A DNA stretch of 48,299 bases from an uncultured Prevotellaceae bacterium (GTDB lineage: Bacteria > Bacteroidota > Bacteroidia > Bacteroidales > Bacteroidaceae). How positions within the stretch are numbered: position 1 is the first letter of the stretch; each line of letters begins with the position of its first letter. The stretch spans positions 1 through 48,299 of the forward strand of contig CAMHIS010000011.1 of the NCBI GenBank assembly GCA_946185285.1, written 5' to 3'. Below are positions 25,235-33,662 of the stretch, piece after piece. Below the pieces are notes generated by a model. It searched no databases, had not been told where the DNA came from, and worked only from the letters and a program-made list of their open reading frames with translations. Position numbers and translations under genes: made by a program.

Positions 25235-26440
25235 ATGAAAAAACTCGTAACTTTCGCACTCATGGCCATGGTAGCCGTCAGTGCCGGCGCTGCCAAGAAG
25301 AAGGCACCCGCCAAAGACCAGAACAAACCCGTTTTCACAACCATCAAGGAGATTCCCATCACCAGTGTCAAGGACCAGAACCGCTCGGGTACCTGCTGGG
25401 ACTACTCCACCATCTCATTCTTTGAAGCAGAGATTCTGAAGGCCACCGGCAAGACCTACGACCTTGACGAGTCGTTCGTCGCCAACAAGACTTATATGGA
25501 GCGCGCCATACAGGTCGTCCGCTTCCACGGCGACTGCCAGTTTGCACAGGGCGGCTCGGCCGAGGACGTGCTGGCCACGATGAAGACACACGGCATCGTT
25601 CCGCAGGGCATTATGCCCTTCCCCGGCTCACTCTACGGCGACTCGCTGAACAACTTCAACGAGTTCTTCTCCGTGCTTGAGCCTTACGTGGCTGCCGTTG
25701 CCAAAAGCGATGCCAAGAAGATCAGCAATGCCTGGAAGACGGGTATGCAGGGCATCCTCGACGCCTACTTAGGCAAATGCCCCGAGAAGTTCACTTACGA
25801 GGGCAAGGAGTACACGCCGAAGACTTTCGTCAAGTCATTAGGCATCGACCTTAACGACTACGTCTCGATTACCAGCTACACCCATCACCCCTTCTACACG
25901 GCCTTTGCCGTCGAGGTGCAGGACAACTGGCGCTTCCCGCTGTCGTACAACCTGCCGATGGACGAGATGATGAAGGTCATCGACAACGCCATCGACAACG
26001 GCTACACCATCGCCTGGGGCGGCGACGTCTCGGAGACGGGCTTTACCCGCCAGGGACTGGCCTACGCCATCGATGCCAAGCAGACGCAGAGCCTCGCCGG
26101 CAGCGACATGGCCAAGTGGCTGAAGCTGACCGCCGACAAGAAGCGCAGCATCATCGACTCCTTAGGCTATAAGGTACCCGAGGTGGTGGCCACGCAGGAG
26201 ATGCGCCAGGAGCGCTTCGACAACTGGGAGCTGACCGACGACCACGGCATGCTCATCTACGGTGTGGCCAAGGACCAGGCCGGCAAGGAGTACTACATGG
26301 TGAAGAACTCCTGGGGCGAGACCGGCGACTACAAGGGCACCTGGTATATGACCAAGACCTTCATCGCCGCCAACACGATGGACTTCCTTATCAACAAGAA
26401 AGCCATCCCCGCCGACATCCGCAAGAAGCTGGGACTTTAA
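25235..26440 (+). CDS. C1 family (bleomycin hydrolase-like) cysteine peptidase, exported
   Basis: 401 residues with an N-terminal signal (KKLVTFALMAMVAVSAGAA). The papain-like catalytic residues are all visible: Cys54 in DQNRSGTCWDYST with Gln48 as the oxyanion residue, His337 in DDHGMLIYG and Asn358 in VKNSWGE. The layout and length match the Bacteroidetes aminopeptidase C/bleomycin hydrolase group (PepC), which trims peptides. The signal sequence implies periplasmic action, unlike the cytoplasmic PepC of Gram-positives. It begins 4 bases after the aminopeptidase P stop. Confidence 0.9.
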   Translation: MKKLVTFALMAMVAVSAGAAKKKAPAKDQNKPVFTTIKEIPITSVKDQNRSGTCWDYSTISFFEAEILKATGKTYDLDESFVANKTYMERAIQVVRFHGDCQFAQGGSAEDVLATMKTHGIVPQGIMPFPGSLYGDSLNNFNEFFSVLEPYVAAVAKSDAKKISNAWKTGMQGILDAYLGKCPEKFTYEGKEYTPKTFVKSLGIDLNDYVSITSYTHHPFYTAFAVEVQDNWRFPLSYNLPMDEMMKVIDNAIDNGYTIAWGGDVSETGFTRQGLAYAIDAKQTQSLAGSDMAKWLKLTADKKRSIIDSLGYKVPEVVATQEMRQERFDNWELTDDHGMLIYGVAKDQAGKEYYMVKNSWGETGDYKGTWYMTKTFIAANTMDFLINKKAIPADIRKKLGL

Positions 26441-26459
26441 GAATTGACAATTGAGAATT

Positions 26460-27791
26460 ATGATTACCTATAGGCATAAGTCAATCCTCCTCGCCCTCTG
26501 TCTGCTGTGCTGCGGCGGTGCCGCAGCTCAAACCGCCCAAGAGGAGCTGAAAGCCAACCGCTACCTCTCAGGCAGCAACTACCTCGACTACGACCGCCAG
26601 CTCGCCACTGAGCCGCTGACGCCCGCCCCCAAGGGCTACGAGCCTTTCTACATGAGCCACTACGGCCGCCACGGTTCGCGCTGGCTCATCGGCGAGGGCG
26701 ACTACACCAGTCCTCTTAATACCATGCGCGAGGCTGACTCCGAAGGCAAACTGACAGCCGAAGGCAAGGCCGTGTTGAAAAAATTAGAGACTTTTTACCC
26801 CACCACCGTCAAGCGCCTTGGCGAACTGACCACCGTCGGCGAGCGGCAGCACCACGGTATCGGCAGTCGTTTGGCTAAGAACTTCCCCGAAATCTTCAAG
26901 GCCAAGAATGTCCCCATCGATGCCCGCTCGACAGTCGTCATACGCTGCATCCTGTCTATGGAGGCTGAGTGCGAGGAACTGGCTGCCGCCAACCCTACCG
27001 CCCGCATCCATAACGACGTCAGCGAGTCGTTCCAGTACTATCTGAATCAGGACAGAAGTGACCGTCTGCGCCAGGCCAGCCGTGAAGGTCGGAAAGCCCG
27101 CAACCTATACGAACGCAAGTACAACCATCCCGAGCGACTGATGAAGGTGCTGTTCAATGACCAGAGCTACGTCTACGACAATGTCCGGGCCAGTTCGCTG
27201 ATGCGCCAGCTCTTTGAGGTGGCTGCCAATATGCAGAGCCACGACACCGACATCGAACTCTACTCGCTGTTCACCGACGAGGAGGTCTATGACCAGTGGC
27301 GCATCCGCAACGTGGGCTGGTATCTGGACTACGGCGCAGCCCCCCAGACGGGTGGCATCATGCCCTTCAGTCAGCTCAACCTGCTCCGCAATATCATTGA
27401 GACCGCCGACACCATCGTTCCAGTCCCCGTAGTCGCCGCTTCTCCGGCGACTACCCCGCAAGCCACCCTCCGCTTCGGCCATGAGGTGTGCGTCATGCCG
27501 CTGGCCTGCCTCTTGGAACTCGGTCAATGCGGTGCTCAGGTTGAAAACCTTGATACACTCGACAACGTGTGGCGTAACTACCGCATCTTCCCGATGGCCT
27601 GCAACATTCAGCTCGTCTTCTACCGTCCCACAAAGGGCAAGGAAGGCGACATCTTGGTGAAGGCAATGCTTAACGAGCGCGAGATGACCTTGCCGGGAAC
27701 ACCCGTCAGCGGCCCCTACTACCGTTGGGCCGACCTGCGTCGGTATTATCTCGACAAAATACAGAAGTTCGAAAGCAGCGGACGCCGTTAG
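26460..27791 (+). CDS. Histidine acid phosphatase, MINPP/phytase-like
   Basis: 443 residues from ATG 26460; a TTG 9 bases earlier is the alternative start. The signal peptide SILLALCLLCCGGAAAQ is followed by the clade-2 histidine phosphatase motif YGRHGSRWL (phospho-acceptor His71) and, late in the chain, RFGHEVCVMPL, where the proton donor is in HE rather than HD. That HE form is typical of multiple inositol polyphosphate phosphatases. Bacteroidetes MINPP enzymes release phosphate from phytate in the periplasm or in vesicles, so phosphate scavenging is the likely role. The leader is an AATTGACAATTGAGAATT-type AT-rich repeat. The stop overlaps the convergent alcohol dehydrogenase stop by 4 bases. 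Confidence 0.82.
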   Translation: MITYRHKSILLALCLLCCGGAAAQTAQEELKANRYLSGSNYLDYDRQLATEPLTPAPKGYEPFYMSHYGRHGSRWLIGEGDYTSPLNTMREADSEGKLTAEGKAVLKKLETFYPTTVKRLGELTTVGERQHHGIGSRLAKNFPEIFKAKNVPIDARSTVVIRCILSMEAECEELAAANPTARIHNDVSESFQYYLNQDRSDRLRQASREGRKARNLYERKYNHPERLMKVLFNDQSYVYDNVRASSLMRQLFEVAANMQSHDTDIELYSLFTDEEVYDQWRIRNVGWYLDYGAAPQTGGIMPFSQLNLLRNIIETADTIVPVPVVAASPATTPQATLRFGHEVCVMPLACLLELGQCGAQVENLDTLDNVWRNYRIFPMACNIQLVFYRPTKGKEGDILVKAMLNEREMTLPGTPVSGPYYRWADLRRYYLDKIQKFESSGRR

Positions 27792-28807
27792 AACTCTACC
27801 AGTATTCTGAATACCTTACCGGGGTTCTCGCTCCACCAGCGCATGGTGGCGAGAGCCTCTTCTGGTTTTATGATGCGGGTGATGAGTTCGTCGACAGGAC
27901 AGGTGCCACGCTCCATGTAGTTAATCACGGCGCGGAAGTCGGAAGGCTGGGCATTGCGCGAGCCGCGGATGTCGAGCTCCTTCTGCACGAAATACTTCGT
28001 CTGCAGCGACACCTCTGACTTAGCATAGCCGATGCAGGCCACACGACCGGTGAAGGCCACCTCGTTGACTGCCATCTGATAGGTAGGCACACTGCCCACG
28101 GCCTCGATGACCACGTCGGGACCGAAGCCGCCGGTTATCTCCTGCAGCCGCTGGTGAACATCCTCGGTCTTAGTGTTGACGGCATAGGCGGCACCCATCT
28201 TCTTGGCCAGGGCCAGCTTCTCGTCGTCGATGTCGGCGGCAATGACGGTGGCACCGCGCAGGGTGGAGCGTACGATGGCACCCATGCCCACCATGCCGCA
28301 GCCAATGACCATCACCACGTCGATGTCGGTCACCTGCGCACGGCTGACGGCGTGGAAGCCCACGCTCATCGGCTCGACGAGGGCCGTCACCTTCGGCGTG
28401 AGACTGCCGGCCGGAATGATTTTCTCCCAGGGCAGCACAATGTACTCCTTCATGGCACCATTGCGCTGTACGCCGAGCGTCTCGTTGTGCTCACAGGCAT
28501 TGACGCGCTGGTTGCGGCACGAGGCGCACTTGCCGCAGTTGGTATAGGGATTGCAGGTGACCACCATTCCCGGCTTCAGGTTCTCGGGAACACCGGCGCC
28601 CACCGCCTCGATGACGGCACCCACCTCGTGGCCGGGGATGACGGGATTCAGGGCCATCGTGTTGCGGCCCATAAAGGTGTTGATGTCCGAGCCGCAGAAG
28701 CCTACGTATTGGAGCTTCAGCAGCACCTCGCCCTGGCTGGGAGCCTGAGGCATATCCATTTCAATGACATTCAGTTCTTGGCTGTGTGTAATCTGTATTG
28801 CTTTCAT
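27788..28807 (-). CDS. Zinc-dependent alcohol dehydrogenase in the L-fucose locus
   Basis: 339 residues from ATG 28805-28807, one base after the amidohydrolase stop. It is an MDR-family dehydrogenase: catalytic zinc Cys38 (GFCGSD), His60-Glu61 (GHEV); structural zinc Cys91, 94, 97 and 105 (CGKCASCRNQRVNAC); Rossmann loop GCGMVGMGAI. Its closest general group is the sorbitol/threonine/L-galactonate dehydrogenases. In this operon it probably oxidises a sugar acid, such as L-fuconate or 2-keto-3-deoxy-L-fuconate, with NAD; this rests on context only. It is the last gene of the operon. Confidence 0.82.
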   Translation of the reverse strand: MKAIQITHSQELNVIEMDMPQAPSQGEVLLKLQYVGFCGSDINTFMGRNTMALNPVIPGHEVGAVIEAVGAGVPENLKPGMVVTCNPYTNCGKCASCRNQRVNACEHNETLGVQRNGAMKEYIVLPWEKIIPAGSLTPKVTALVEPMSVGFHAVSRAQVTDIDVVMVIGCGMVGMGAIVRSTLRGATVIAADIDDEKLALAKKMGAAYAVNTKTEDVHQRLQEITGGFGPDVVIEAVGSVPTYQMAVNEVAFTGRVACIGYAKSEVSLQTKYFVQKELDIRGSRNAQPSDFRAVINYMERGTCPVDELITRIIKPEEALATMRWWSENPGKVFRILVEF

Positions 28808-28808
28808 T

Positions 28809-29699
28809 TTATTCTGACATATTTTTAATATAAGGTAGTTCTGGAAGATTCTTGAAACCGTAGAAGCGCTGGGCATTTTCGCCAAGGAACTGCGCCTTCT
28901 CATCGGCAGTCAGTTCCGCAGACTTCTCGACGAAGTCGTAGGACATACGGTAGGTGATGGCGGTGATAGTGCGCGGATAGTCGCTGCCCCACATCAGGCG
29001 GTTCATGCCCACCCACTCGGCAGCCTCGCGTATACGGCGGATAGCCGTGGGGAACGGATAGAACTCAGGGTTATAAAGCCAGGTAATGCCGCCCGACTCT
29101 ATCATCACGTTCTCACCTTTCCGAGCCAAAAGCACCTGACTGCGGAACGAGGCTGTCGTCGGCATACCGAAGTGGCCGATGGCCACGCGTAGGCGTGGGC
29201 ACTCCTCGATGACCTCACCCATCTGGGCTATCTGCGCTTCGTCGTCGCCCAAGCACATCGAGAGCACCATGTCGTGATGCTCCATCAGCTTGAACACGGG
29301 CATTAGCGTCTGCAACGGCTCGTGCATACGGTGGCCGGGGAAGGCGATGCCGCGCAGACCAGCGTCGATGACTGCCTGCGCCTCGGCGACATTCCACGCC
29401 ATACCCATACACAGAAAGCGGTCGGGGTATTGCCGCTGCACCTCGGCCAAGTACTCGTTCTGACAACCGTCAATCACCTCCTGAACGACGACTGCTGCCG
29501 CCACCTGGGCGTAGTTCATGTTCGACAGGAACACTTCGGCAGTGTTCCTGCCGTCAATCATAAATGGCGGCAGCATCTGCACCTCTTCGTCCATAAAGAT
29601 ACTGCGGCCGTTCTTGAGCGAAAGTATCCGCTTGCCGTCAACCGTCGTGTCCTGGCGCAGCCACAAGTGGCTGTGTGCGTCGATTATGAGTTTGCCCAT
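28809..29699 (-). CDS. Amidohydrolase-family lactonase (probable L-fuconolactonase)
   Basis: 296 residues, TIM-barrel amidohydrolase_2. The metal motif DAHSHLWL (His9, His11), AIGHFGMP and the late WGSDYPRT Asp are in place. Members of COG3618 hydrolyse sugar lactones such as L-fucono-1,5-lactone or L-rhamnono-lactone. It sits between the aldo/keto reductase (which overlaps its start by 16 bases) and the dehydrogenase, just where a lactonase is expected in the non-phosphorylative fucose route. A decarboxylase-type member cannot be ruled out by sequence alone. Confidence 0.8.
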   Translation of the reverse strand: MGKLIIDAHSHLWLRQDTTVDGKRILSLKNGRSIFMDEEVQMLPPFMIDGRNTAEVFLSNMNYAQVAAAVVVQEVIDGCQNEYLAEVQRQYPDRFLCMGMAWNVAEAQAVIDAGLRGIAFPGHRMHEPLQTLMPVFKLMEHHDMVLSMCLGDDEAQIAQMGEVIEECPRLRVAIGHFGMPTTASFRSQVLLARKGENVMIESGGITWLYNPEFYPFPTAIRRIREAAEWVGMNRLMWGSDYPRTITAITYRMSYDFVEKSAELTADEKAQFLGENAQRFYGFKNLPELPYIKNMSE

Positions 29700-30631
29700 G
29701 TCACACGCTGCTGATTACCAATGATTTCCTTGACTTCGGCCACCAGGTTCCAGTCTGGCTCCTCGCTGGCCCACGCAATGTTGCGGCGCACGTTGTCGGG
29801 ATTGGCCGACGAGAAGAGTGTCGAGGCAATGCGCGGATTGCTCACCGAATACTGTACGGCAAGCTGCTCTATCGGGTAGCCCTTCTCGCTGCATAAGGCG
29901 GCAGCCCGCTTACAAGCCTCCACCAATGGCTTCGGAGCCGGATGCCAGGCTGGCACGCCGCGCTGACTGAGCAGGCCCATCGACAGCGGCGAGGCGTTGA
30001 CCACGCCAATGCCGTTTGCCTCGAAGAAGTCCAGATAGTCGGTCAGGGCATCGTCGTTCAGCGTATAGTGGCAGAAGTTCAGAACGCTCTCCACGATGCC
30101 CTTTTCTGAATGTTCAATCACCCATTTCAGATTCTCAAGCTGCAGGTCAGTGATACCCACGTGGCCCACCACGCCCTTATCGCGCAGCTCCACCAGTGCG
30201 GGTAGCGTCTCGTCGACCACCTTTTGGAGTCCGCCGGGCAGGGCTGCCTGAAACTCGATGTCGTGGACGTTAATCAGGTCGATAAAGTCGATGCCCAGTC
30301 GCTCCATACTCTCGTAGACGCTGTCGGTGACGCGCTTGGCCGAGTAGTCCCACGTGTTCACGCCGTCCTTGCCGTAGCGGCCCACCTTCGTGCTCAGGTA
30401 GTACTTGTCGCGCGGGATGTTCCTCAACGCCTTGCCCAATACTGTCTCGGCCTTATAGTGGCCGTAGTAGGGACTGACGTCGATAAAGTTAATACCGCCC
30501 TCGATGGCCGCCTCCACGGCCTCGAAACTTTCTTTCTCATTGGTTTCCCGGAACACGCTGCCTAACGACGAGGCACCGAAGCTCAGGTGGGAAATTTTCA
30601 TTCCCGTCTTTCCAAGTTCTGTGTAACGCAT
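29684..30631 (-). CDS. Aldo/keto reductase (probable L-fucose/L-galactose dehydrogenase)
   Basis: 315 residues. AKR signature residues are seen: Asp in INFIDVSPYYG, Tyr in SPYYGH, Lys in YLSTKVGRYG and His in LINVHDIE. The motif NFIDVSPYYGHYKAETVLGKAL is shared with plant L-galactose dehydrogenase and bacterial L-fucose dehydrogenases, which oxidise the C1 of L-galactose-configured sugars to the lactone with NAD(P). L-fucose is 6-deoxy-L-galactose, and a FucP gene sits upstream, so fucose is the likely substrate. The gene overlaps the lactonase gene by 16 bases. Its leader holds a 25-base AT-rich repeat also found before the pantothenate kinase gene. Confidence 0.82.
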   Translation of the reverse strand: MRYTELGKTGMKISHLSFGASSLGSVFRETNEKESFEAVEAAIEGGINFIDVSPYYGHYKAETVLGKALRNIPRDKYYLSTKVGRYGKDGVNTWDYSAKRVTDSVYESMERLGIDFIDLINVHDIEFQAALPGGLQKVVDETLPALVELRDKGVVGHVGITDLQLENLKWVIEHSEKGIVESVLNFCHYTLNDDALTDYLDFFEANGIGVVNASPLSMGLLSQRGVPAWHPAPKPLVEACKRAAALCSEKGYPIEQLAVQYSVSNPRIASTLFSSANPDNVRRNIAWASEEPDWNLVAEVKEIIGNQQRVTWANS

Positions 30632-30670
30632 CTGTTTATTTACGATTTAGCAATTTTCGATTTACCTTTC

Positions 30671-30824
30671 TTAATACAGTCTGAACAACCGCTCCAAGGA
30701 CTGCCACTTCTCATCGCTGCGCGAGTCGGTACTACAGCCCTGGAACTTAGCGACAAAAACCAGCCGAAGGCTGAATGTAGTACTTTGTCTTGCCGCCGCT
30801 AATGGCCTGCAGGTATCCTTTCAT
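30671..30824 (-). pseudogene. Decayed L-rhamnose/L-fucose mutarotase (COG3254) remnant
   Basis: From ATG 30822-30824, two bases after the fucP stop, the frame reads MKGYLQAISGG..YYIQPSAG and hits a stop at 30747-30749. One base out of frame, the sequence continues VAKFQGCSTDSRSDEKWQSL, then ERLFRLY and a stop at 30671. That second part matches the C-terminal end of RhaM-type mutarotases (xFVAxFQG...SxEKWQLMERIFxL). About 60 central residues are missing compared with the 105-residue family, so the gene has suffered deletion plus frameshift. A CAGCC-TTC-GGCTG hairpin followed by GTTTTT lies at the break. Its place in the operon, beside fucP, is where mutarotases are usually encoded. Confidence 0.6.
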
Positions 30825-30826
30825 GA

Positions 30827-32128
30827 TTAAGCCTTTAGTTTATACGAACGATAGCCGTAACCGAAGATGACGAGGAAACAGACCAGAGGCAGGACGAAGG
30901 AGAAGTTCACGGCGGGCATACCCATAATGTTTTGCTGGTCGATGAGCGCTCCCTGTAGCGGCGGCAGGATGGCACCACCAACGATGGACATCACAAGGAA
31001 AGCGGCTCCGAGGTTGGTGTCGGGCGTTTCCACATTCTCAAGTGCGATGCCATAGATGCTGGGGAACATGATGGACATGAAGAGGCTGATGAGCACCAGC
31101 GAGTAGAGTCCCAGCATACCGTCGATGAAGATGGCTCCCAAGGTGCAGAGCGATGCACCTATGGCAAAGATGGCCAGCAACAGGCGGGAGTTTACAAATT
31201 TCATGATATAGGTGCCCACGAAACGGCCCGTCAAGTTCAGTGACATGGCCGCAATGTTGAACATCTGTGCCTTGGCCCACGACAGTCCCAAACGCTCGGC
31301 ATACTGGATAATGAAAGTCCAGCACATGATTTGGGCACCTACGTAGAAGAACTGAGACACGACACCGAAACGGTAGCTATGGTTGTGCCAAAGGTTGGAG
31401 AGCGTATCCTTCAAGGCACGGTGTACTCCCTGGGCTTTCATCTCCTCGCTCTCGGTCTTCGGCATCTTCTTGAAGAGGAAAATGAAAAGAACGACGAGCA
31501 CAATGAGGCCGATAACGACGTAGGGGGTGCGGATGGCCTCCAAGTCATGGACACGGATGGTGGCTTTCTCTGCCACTTCCTTGGCGGCAAAGGTCAGCTT
31601 GCCGGCAGCGTCGCGCTCGTCGGAGAGCAAGTTGGGCAGCACGAGGAGTGAAGCCACGGCCATACCCGTAAGCGACCCAACGGGGTTGAAGGCCTGTGCC
31701 ATGTTCAGGCGGCGCGTGCTATTCTCCTTCGCTCCTAAAGAGAGGATGAATGGATTGGCAGTCGTCTCGAGGAAAGCAAGACCGAAAGTGAGAATATACA
31801 AGGCGAAGCAGAAGAACATAAAGCTCTGCTGTTGGGCTGCGGGCATGGCCAGCAGGGCACCGGCGGCATAAAGTGCCAGTCCAAGCAAGATACCGCTTTT
31901 GTAGCTATACTTGCGGATGAAGAGTGCGGCAGGGATGGCCATCGTAGCATAGCCGCCGTAAAAGGCGAACTGGATAAGTGATGCCTTGAAGTTGCTCAGT
32001 TCCATCACAGTACGGAAGGCGGCAACCATCGGGTTGGTGAAATCGTTGGCAAAGCCCCATAGGGCAAACAACGAGGTGACCAGAATGAACGTCACCAGAT
32101 ACTTTTTCTCTACAAGTTTTGCTTTCAT
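30827..32128 (-). CDS. fucP: L-fucose:H+ symporter FucP
   Basis: 433 residues, about 12 membrane segments, MFS FHS family. The opening TSLFALWGFANDFTNPMVAAF is the FucP signature, with the Asp in FANDFT corresponding to the substrate/proton residue Asp46 of E. coli FucP. AFLETTANPFILSLG and GSLTGMAVAS are also conserved. It imports L-fucose from the periplasm with protons. It is the first gene of the fucose operon, with a TACCTTTG promoter 29 bases upstream. In Bacteroidetes the same family also carries other hexoses, but the neighbouring genes favour fucose. Confidence 0.88.
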   Translation of the reverse strand: MKAKLVEKKYLVTFILVTSLFALWGFANDFTNPMVAAFRTVMELSNFKASLIQFAFYGGYATMAIPAALFIRKYSYKSGILLGLALYAAGALLAMPAAQQQSFMFFCFALYILTFGLAFLETTANPFILSLGAKENSTRRLNMAQAFNPVGSLTGMAVASLLVLPNLLSDERDAAGKLTFAAKEVAEKATIRVHDLEAIRTPYVVIGLIVLVVLFIFLFKKMPKTESEEMKAQGVHRALKDTLSNLWHNHSYRFGVVSQFFYVGAQIMCWTFIIQYAERLGLSWAKAQMFNIAAMSLNLTGRFVGTYIMKFVNSRLLLAIFAIGASLCTLGAIFIDGMLGLYSLVLISLFMSIMFPSIYGIALENVETPDTNLGAAFLVMSIVGGAILPPLQGALIDQQNIMGMPAVNFSFVLPLVCFLVIFGYGYRSYKLKA

Positions 32129-32156
32129 CTTTTTTAGGTTTTGTCTTTTGTGCCTG

Positions 32157-32164
32157 CAAAGGTA
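32157..32164 (-). promoter_or_regulatory. -7 element TACCTTTG of the fucose operon
   Basis: Minus strand TACCTTTG lies 29 bases before the fucP start. A TTG at 32188-32190 is 23 bases away, slightly too far for an ideal -33 box, so activation by a regulator is plausible. Confidence 0.55.
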
Positions 32165-32506
32165 CGAAGTTTTTTTCTTTCAGCACACAACAACGCTGCA
32201 TTTTTTTCCGAATTCATGTTTTGACATTGTGGATTCATTGTGGAAAGAAACAAGGGAATCGTGTTATCACGTCGTTTGGAGCTTCCTTTCCATATCATTA
32301 GGGAGATGCCCGCCAGTCATCCGTCACCGCTCTCGGTCGGACTATTTCTGACGGAAAAATGGAAGAGGCAGAACTAATAGTAACCGCTAAATAATAACTT
32401 GATATGATTGAATGTCACAGACCCCACACCCGACCCCTCCCTTCATAGGGCCGGGTCGGGTGTGGGGGCTGTATCATCTTTTACTAAGATATTTTTAAAC
32501 AATCAC
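32165..32506. other. Gene-free spacer between fucP and the Rpn gene
   Basis: No coding region. It contains short CCGTCAC-type words (about 32318-32355) and the very GC-rich hairpin at 32416-32472, which probably terminates the Rpn transcript. Confidence 0.55.
32416..32472. repeat. GC-rich palindromic hairpin element
   Basis: Left arm ACAGACCCCACACCCGACCC pairs with the right arm from GGGTCGGGTGTGGGGG to CTGT with one mismatch over 20 bases, around a loop containing CTCCCTTCATAGGG. It resembles the CCCCTCCCTATAGGGAGGGG family inserted in ligA. It lies downstream of the Rpn gene and could act as its terminator. Confidence 0.7.
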
Positions 32507-33523
32507 TTAGTTCGTTTGCAAATCATCAATAACCTCGACAGTCAAGCCCGTAGCCTTGGCAATTTGCTCGACGGTCATTATATTCATAGCCTTCAGATTG
32601 CGAGCAGTCTGCATCAGTTTATCCTTTGCCTCCTGTTCCTTTGCTTTTGCCTCCTGTTCCTTTGCTTTTGCCTCCTGTTCCTTTGCTTTTGCCTCCTGTA
32701 CTATGGTCTTTGCCTCCTGTACTATGGCCTTTGCCTTCTGTACTTTGGCCTTGGTTTCCGTCAAGGCTTGCTTAACTTGCTCCAATTCCCGCTTGAATGC
32801 TTCAATCTCCCGTTTTCGGGCGTTGTCCAATGTTTTCTGCACGCTGACGTTGTCCCAGAACTTGTCGTAGGCACGCATTTCGGCTGGCGTGTAAGCGGCT
32901 ATTTCCACTATTTTCAGAGCCTCGCTTACCTCGGGGTTCTCCAACAACTCGACGGGAGCCTCCAGTGTCTTGGCGTTGATTTCTGTGAGAAAGCGAAGCC
33001 AAAGCACCTGCATCTTCTTTTCGCTGAACGAATGTGGCTTGAATTTCTTCAACTCGATGAACACGAGGTGAAAGCCGTCAATCACTTTGTCTGTATGTTG
33101 GTCGTGGACGAGGTGGTAGTAATGATAGTAGTCGTCCATGTCCTTCTGGAAATTCTCGTTGACGAAGTTTAGGGCGTAGACGGGCTGTAGGGTGTCGTAG
33201 TCCTCGCCCGACTCCGACTGTGCCACGTAAGCCTTCGAAGCATTCAGCAGGACGCGCTTCTTGAACGATTCCGTCCACGACATCTGCATCTCGACGATGA
33301 ACTCGCGATGCTTGTTGTCCTTGCAGCAGACATCGACGATGCTATCCTTCTCAACTTGTGTCCGCTTGGGCACTTTCTCGGCAGGCCAATACTCAATACT
33401 TTCCACGCGCTCGTCGTCTTTTAGCGGCAACATGGCGTTAAGCAGGCTGATGACGAGGTTCTTGTGCTCGCCAAACACCTTCTTGAAAGTCAGGTCTGCT
33501 CTCGGGTCTAAGTATTTTCCCAT
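32507..33523 (-). CDS. Rpn/PDDEXK-family putative nuclease with repeat-built coiled coil
   Basis: 338 residues from ATG 33521-33523; a GTG six bases earlier is possible. The PDDEXK_2 core begins YLDPRADLTFKKVFGEHKN, and SIVDVCCKD.....FIVEMQMSW carries the D...ExQ nuclease residues. This family is annotated as Rpn recombination-promoting nuclease or transposase-like protein and is multi-copy in Bacteroidetes, with little evidence of true transposition. After residue 235 comes a long coiled coil made of (K)AKEQEA heptads encoded by a 21-bp tandem repeat, then NIMTVEQIAKATGLTVEVIDDL, which resembles a small helix-turn-helix. No terminal inverted repeats of an insertion sequence were seen. Confidence 0.82.
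   Translation of the reverse strand: MGKYLDPRADLTFKKVFGEHKNLVISLLNAMLPLKDDERVESIEYWPAEKVPKRTQVEKDSIVDVCCKDNKHREFIVEMQMSWTESFKKRVLLNASKAYVAQSESGEDYDTLQPVYALNFVNENFQKDMDDYYHYYHLVHDQHTDKVIDGFHLVFIELKKFKPHSFSEKKMQVLWLRFLTEINAKTLEAPVELLENPEVSEALKIVEIAAYTPAEMRAYDKFWDNVSVQKTLDNARKREIEAFKRELEQVKQALTETKAKVQKAKAIVQEAKTIVQEAKAKEQEAKAKEQEAKAKEQEAKDKLMQTARNLKAMNIMTVEQIAKATGLTVEVIDDLQTN
32625..32755 (-). repeat. 21-bp tandem repeat (VNTR) encoding heptads
   Basis: TTTGCCTCCTGTTCC-based 21-mers repeat exactly about three times (32630-32700), with three to four degenerate copies beyond. One unit equals one KAKEQEA heptad, so a change in copy number would keep the reading frame. Confidence 0.85.
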
Positions 33524-33549
33524 AATCACGTAAGTTTACATCACGTCTG

Positions 33550-33580
33550 CAAAAGTAGCAATAATAACTGACATTTGCAA
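33550..33580 (-). promoter_or_regulatory. Promoter of the Rpn-family gene
   Basis: Minus strand TTG (33578-33580), 20 bases, TACTTTTG (33550-33557), 27 bases before the start codon. Confidence 0.65.
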
Positions 33581-33622
33581 GAAAAAGGACAAAAAAGTGC
33601 ATCGAGTTTGCGGGAAAATGTG

Positions 33623-33630
33623 TAACTTTG
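33623..33630 (+). promoter_or_regulatory. -7 element TAACTTTG of the fucosidase gene
   Basis: TAACTTTG sits 32 bases before ATG 33663, which supports this start over an in-frame extension to 33597. No well-spaced -33 box is seen. Confidence 0.6.
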
Positions 33631-33662
33631 CAGCGATATTCATCAACAATTACAAGACGACA

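Noticed and set aside
32625..32755. 21-bp repeats as a CRISPR array
   Set aside because: The units are directly adjacent without spacers and encode heptads in frame.
32507..33523. Rpn-family gene as part of an insertion sequence
   Set aside because: No terminal inverted repeats or target duplications were found at its edges; the nearby hairpin is one-sided.
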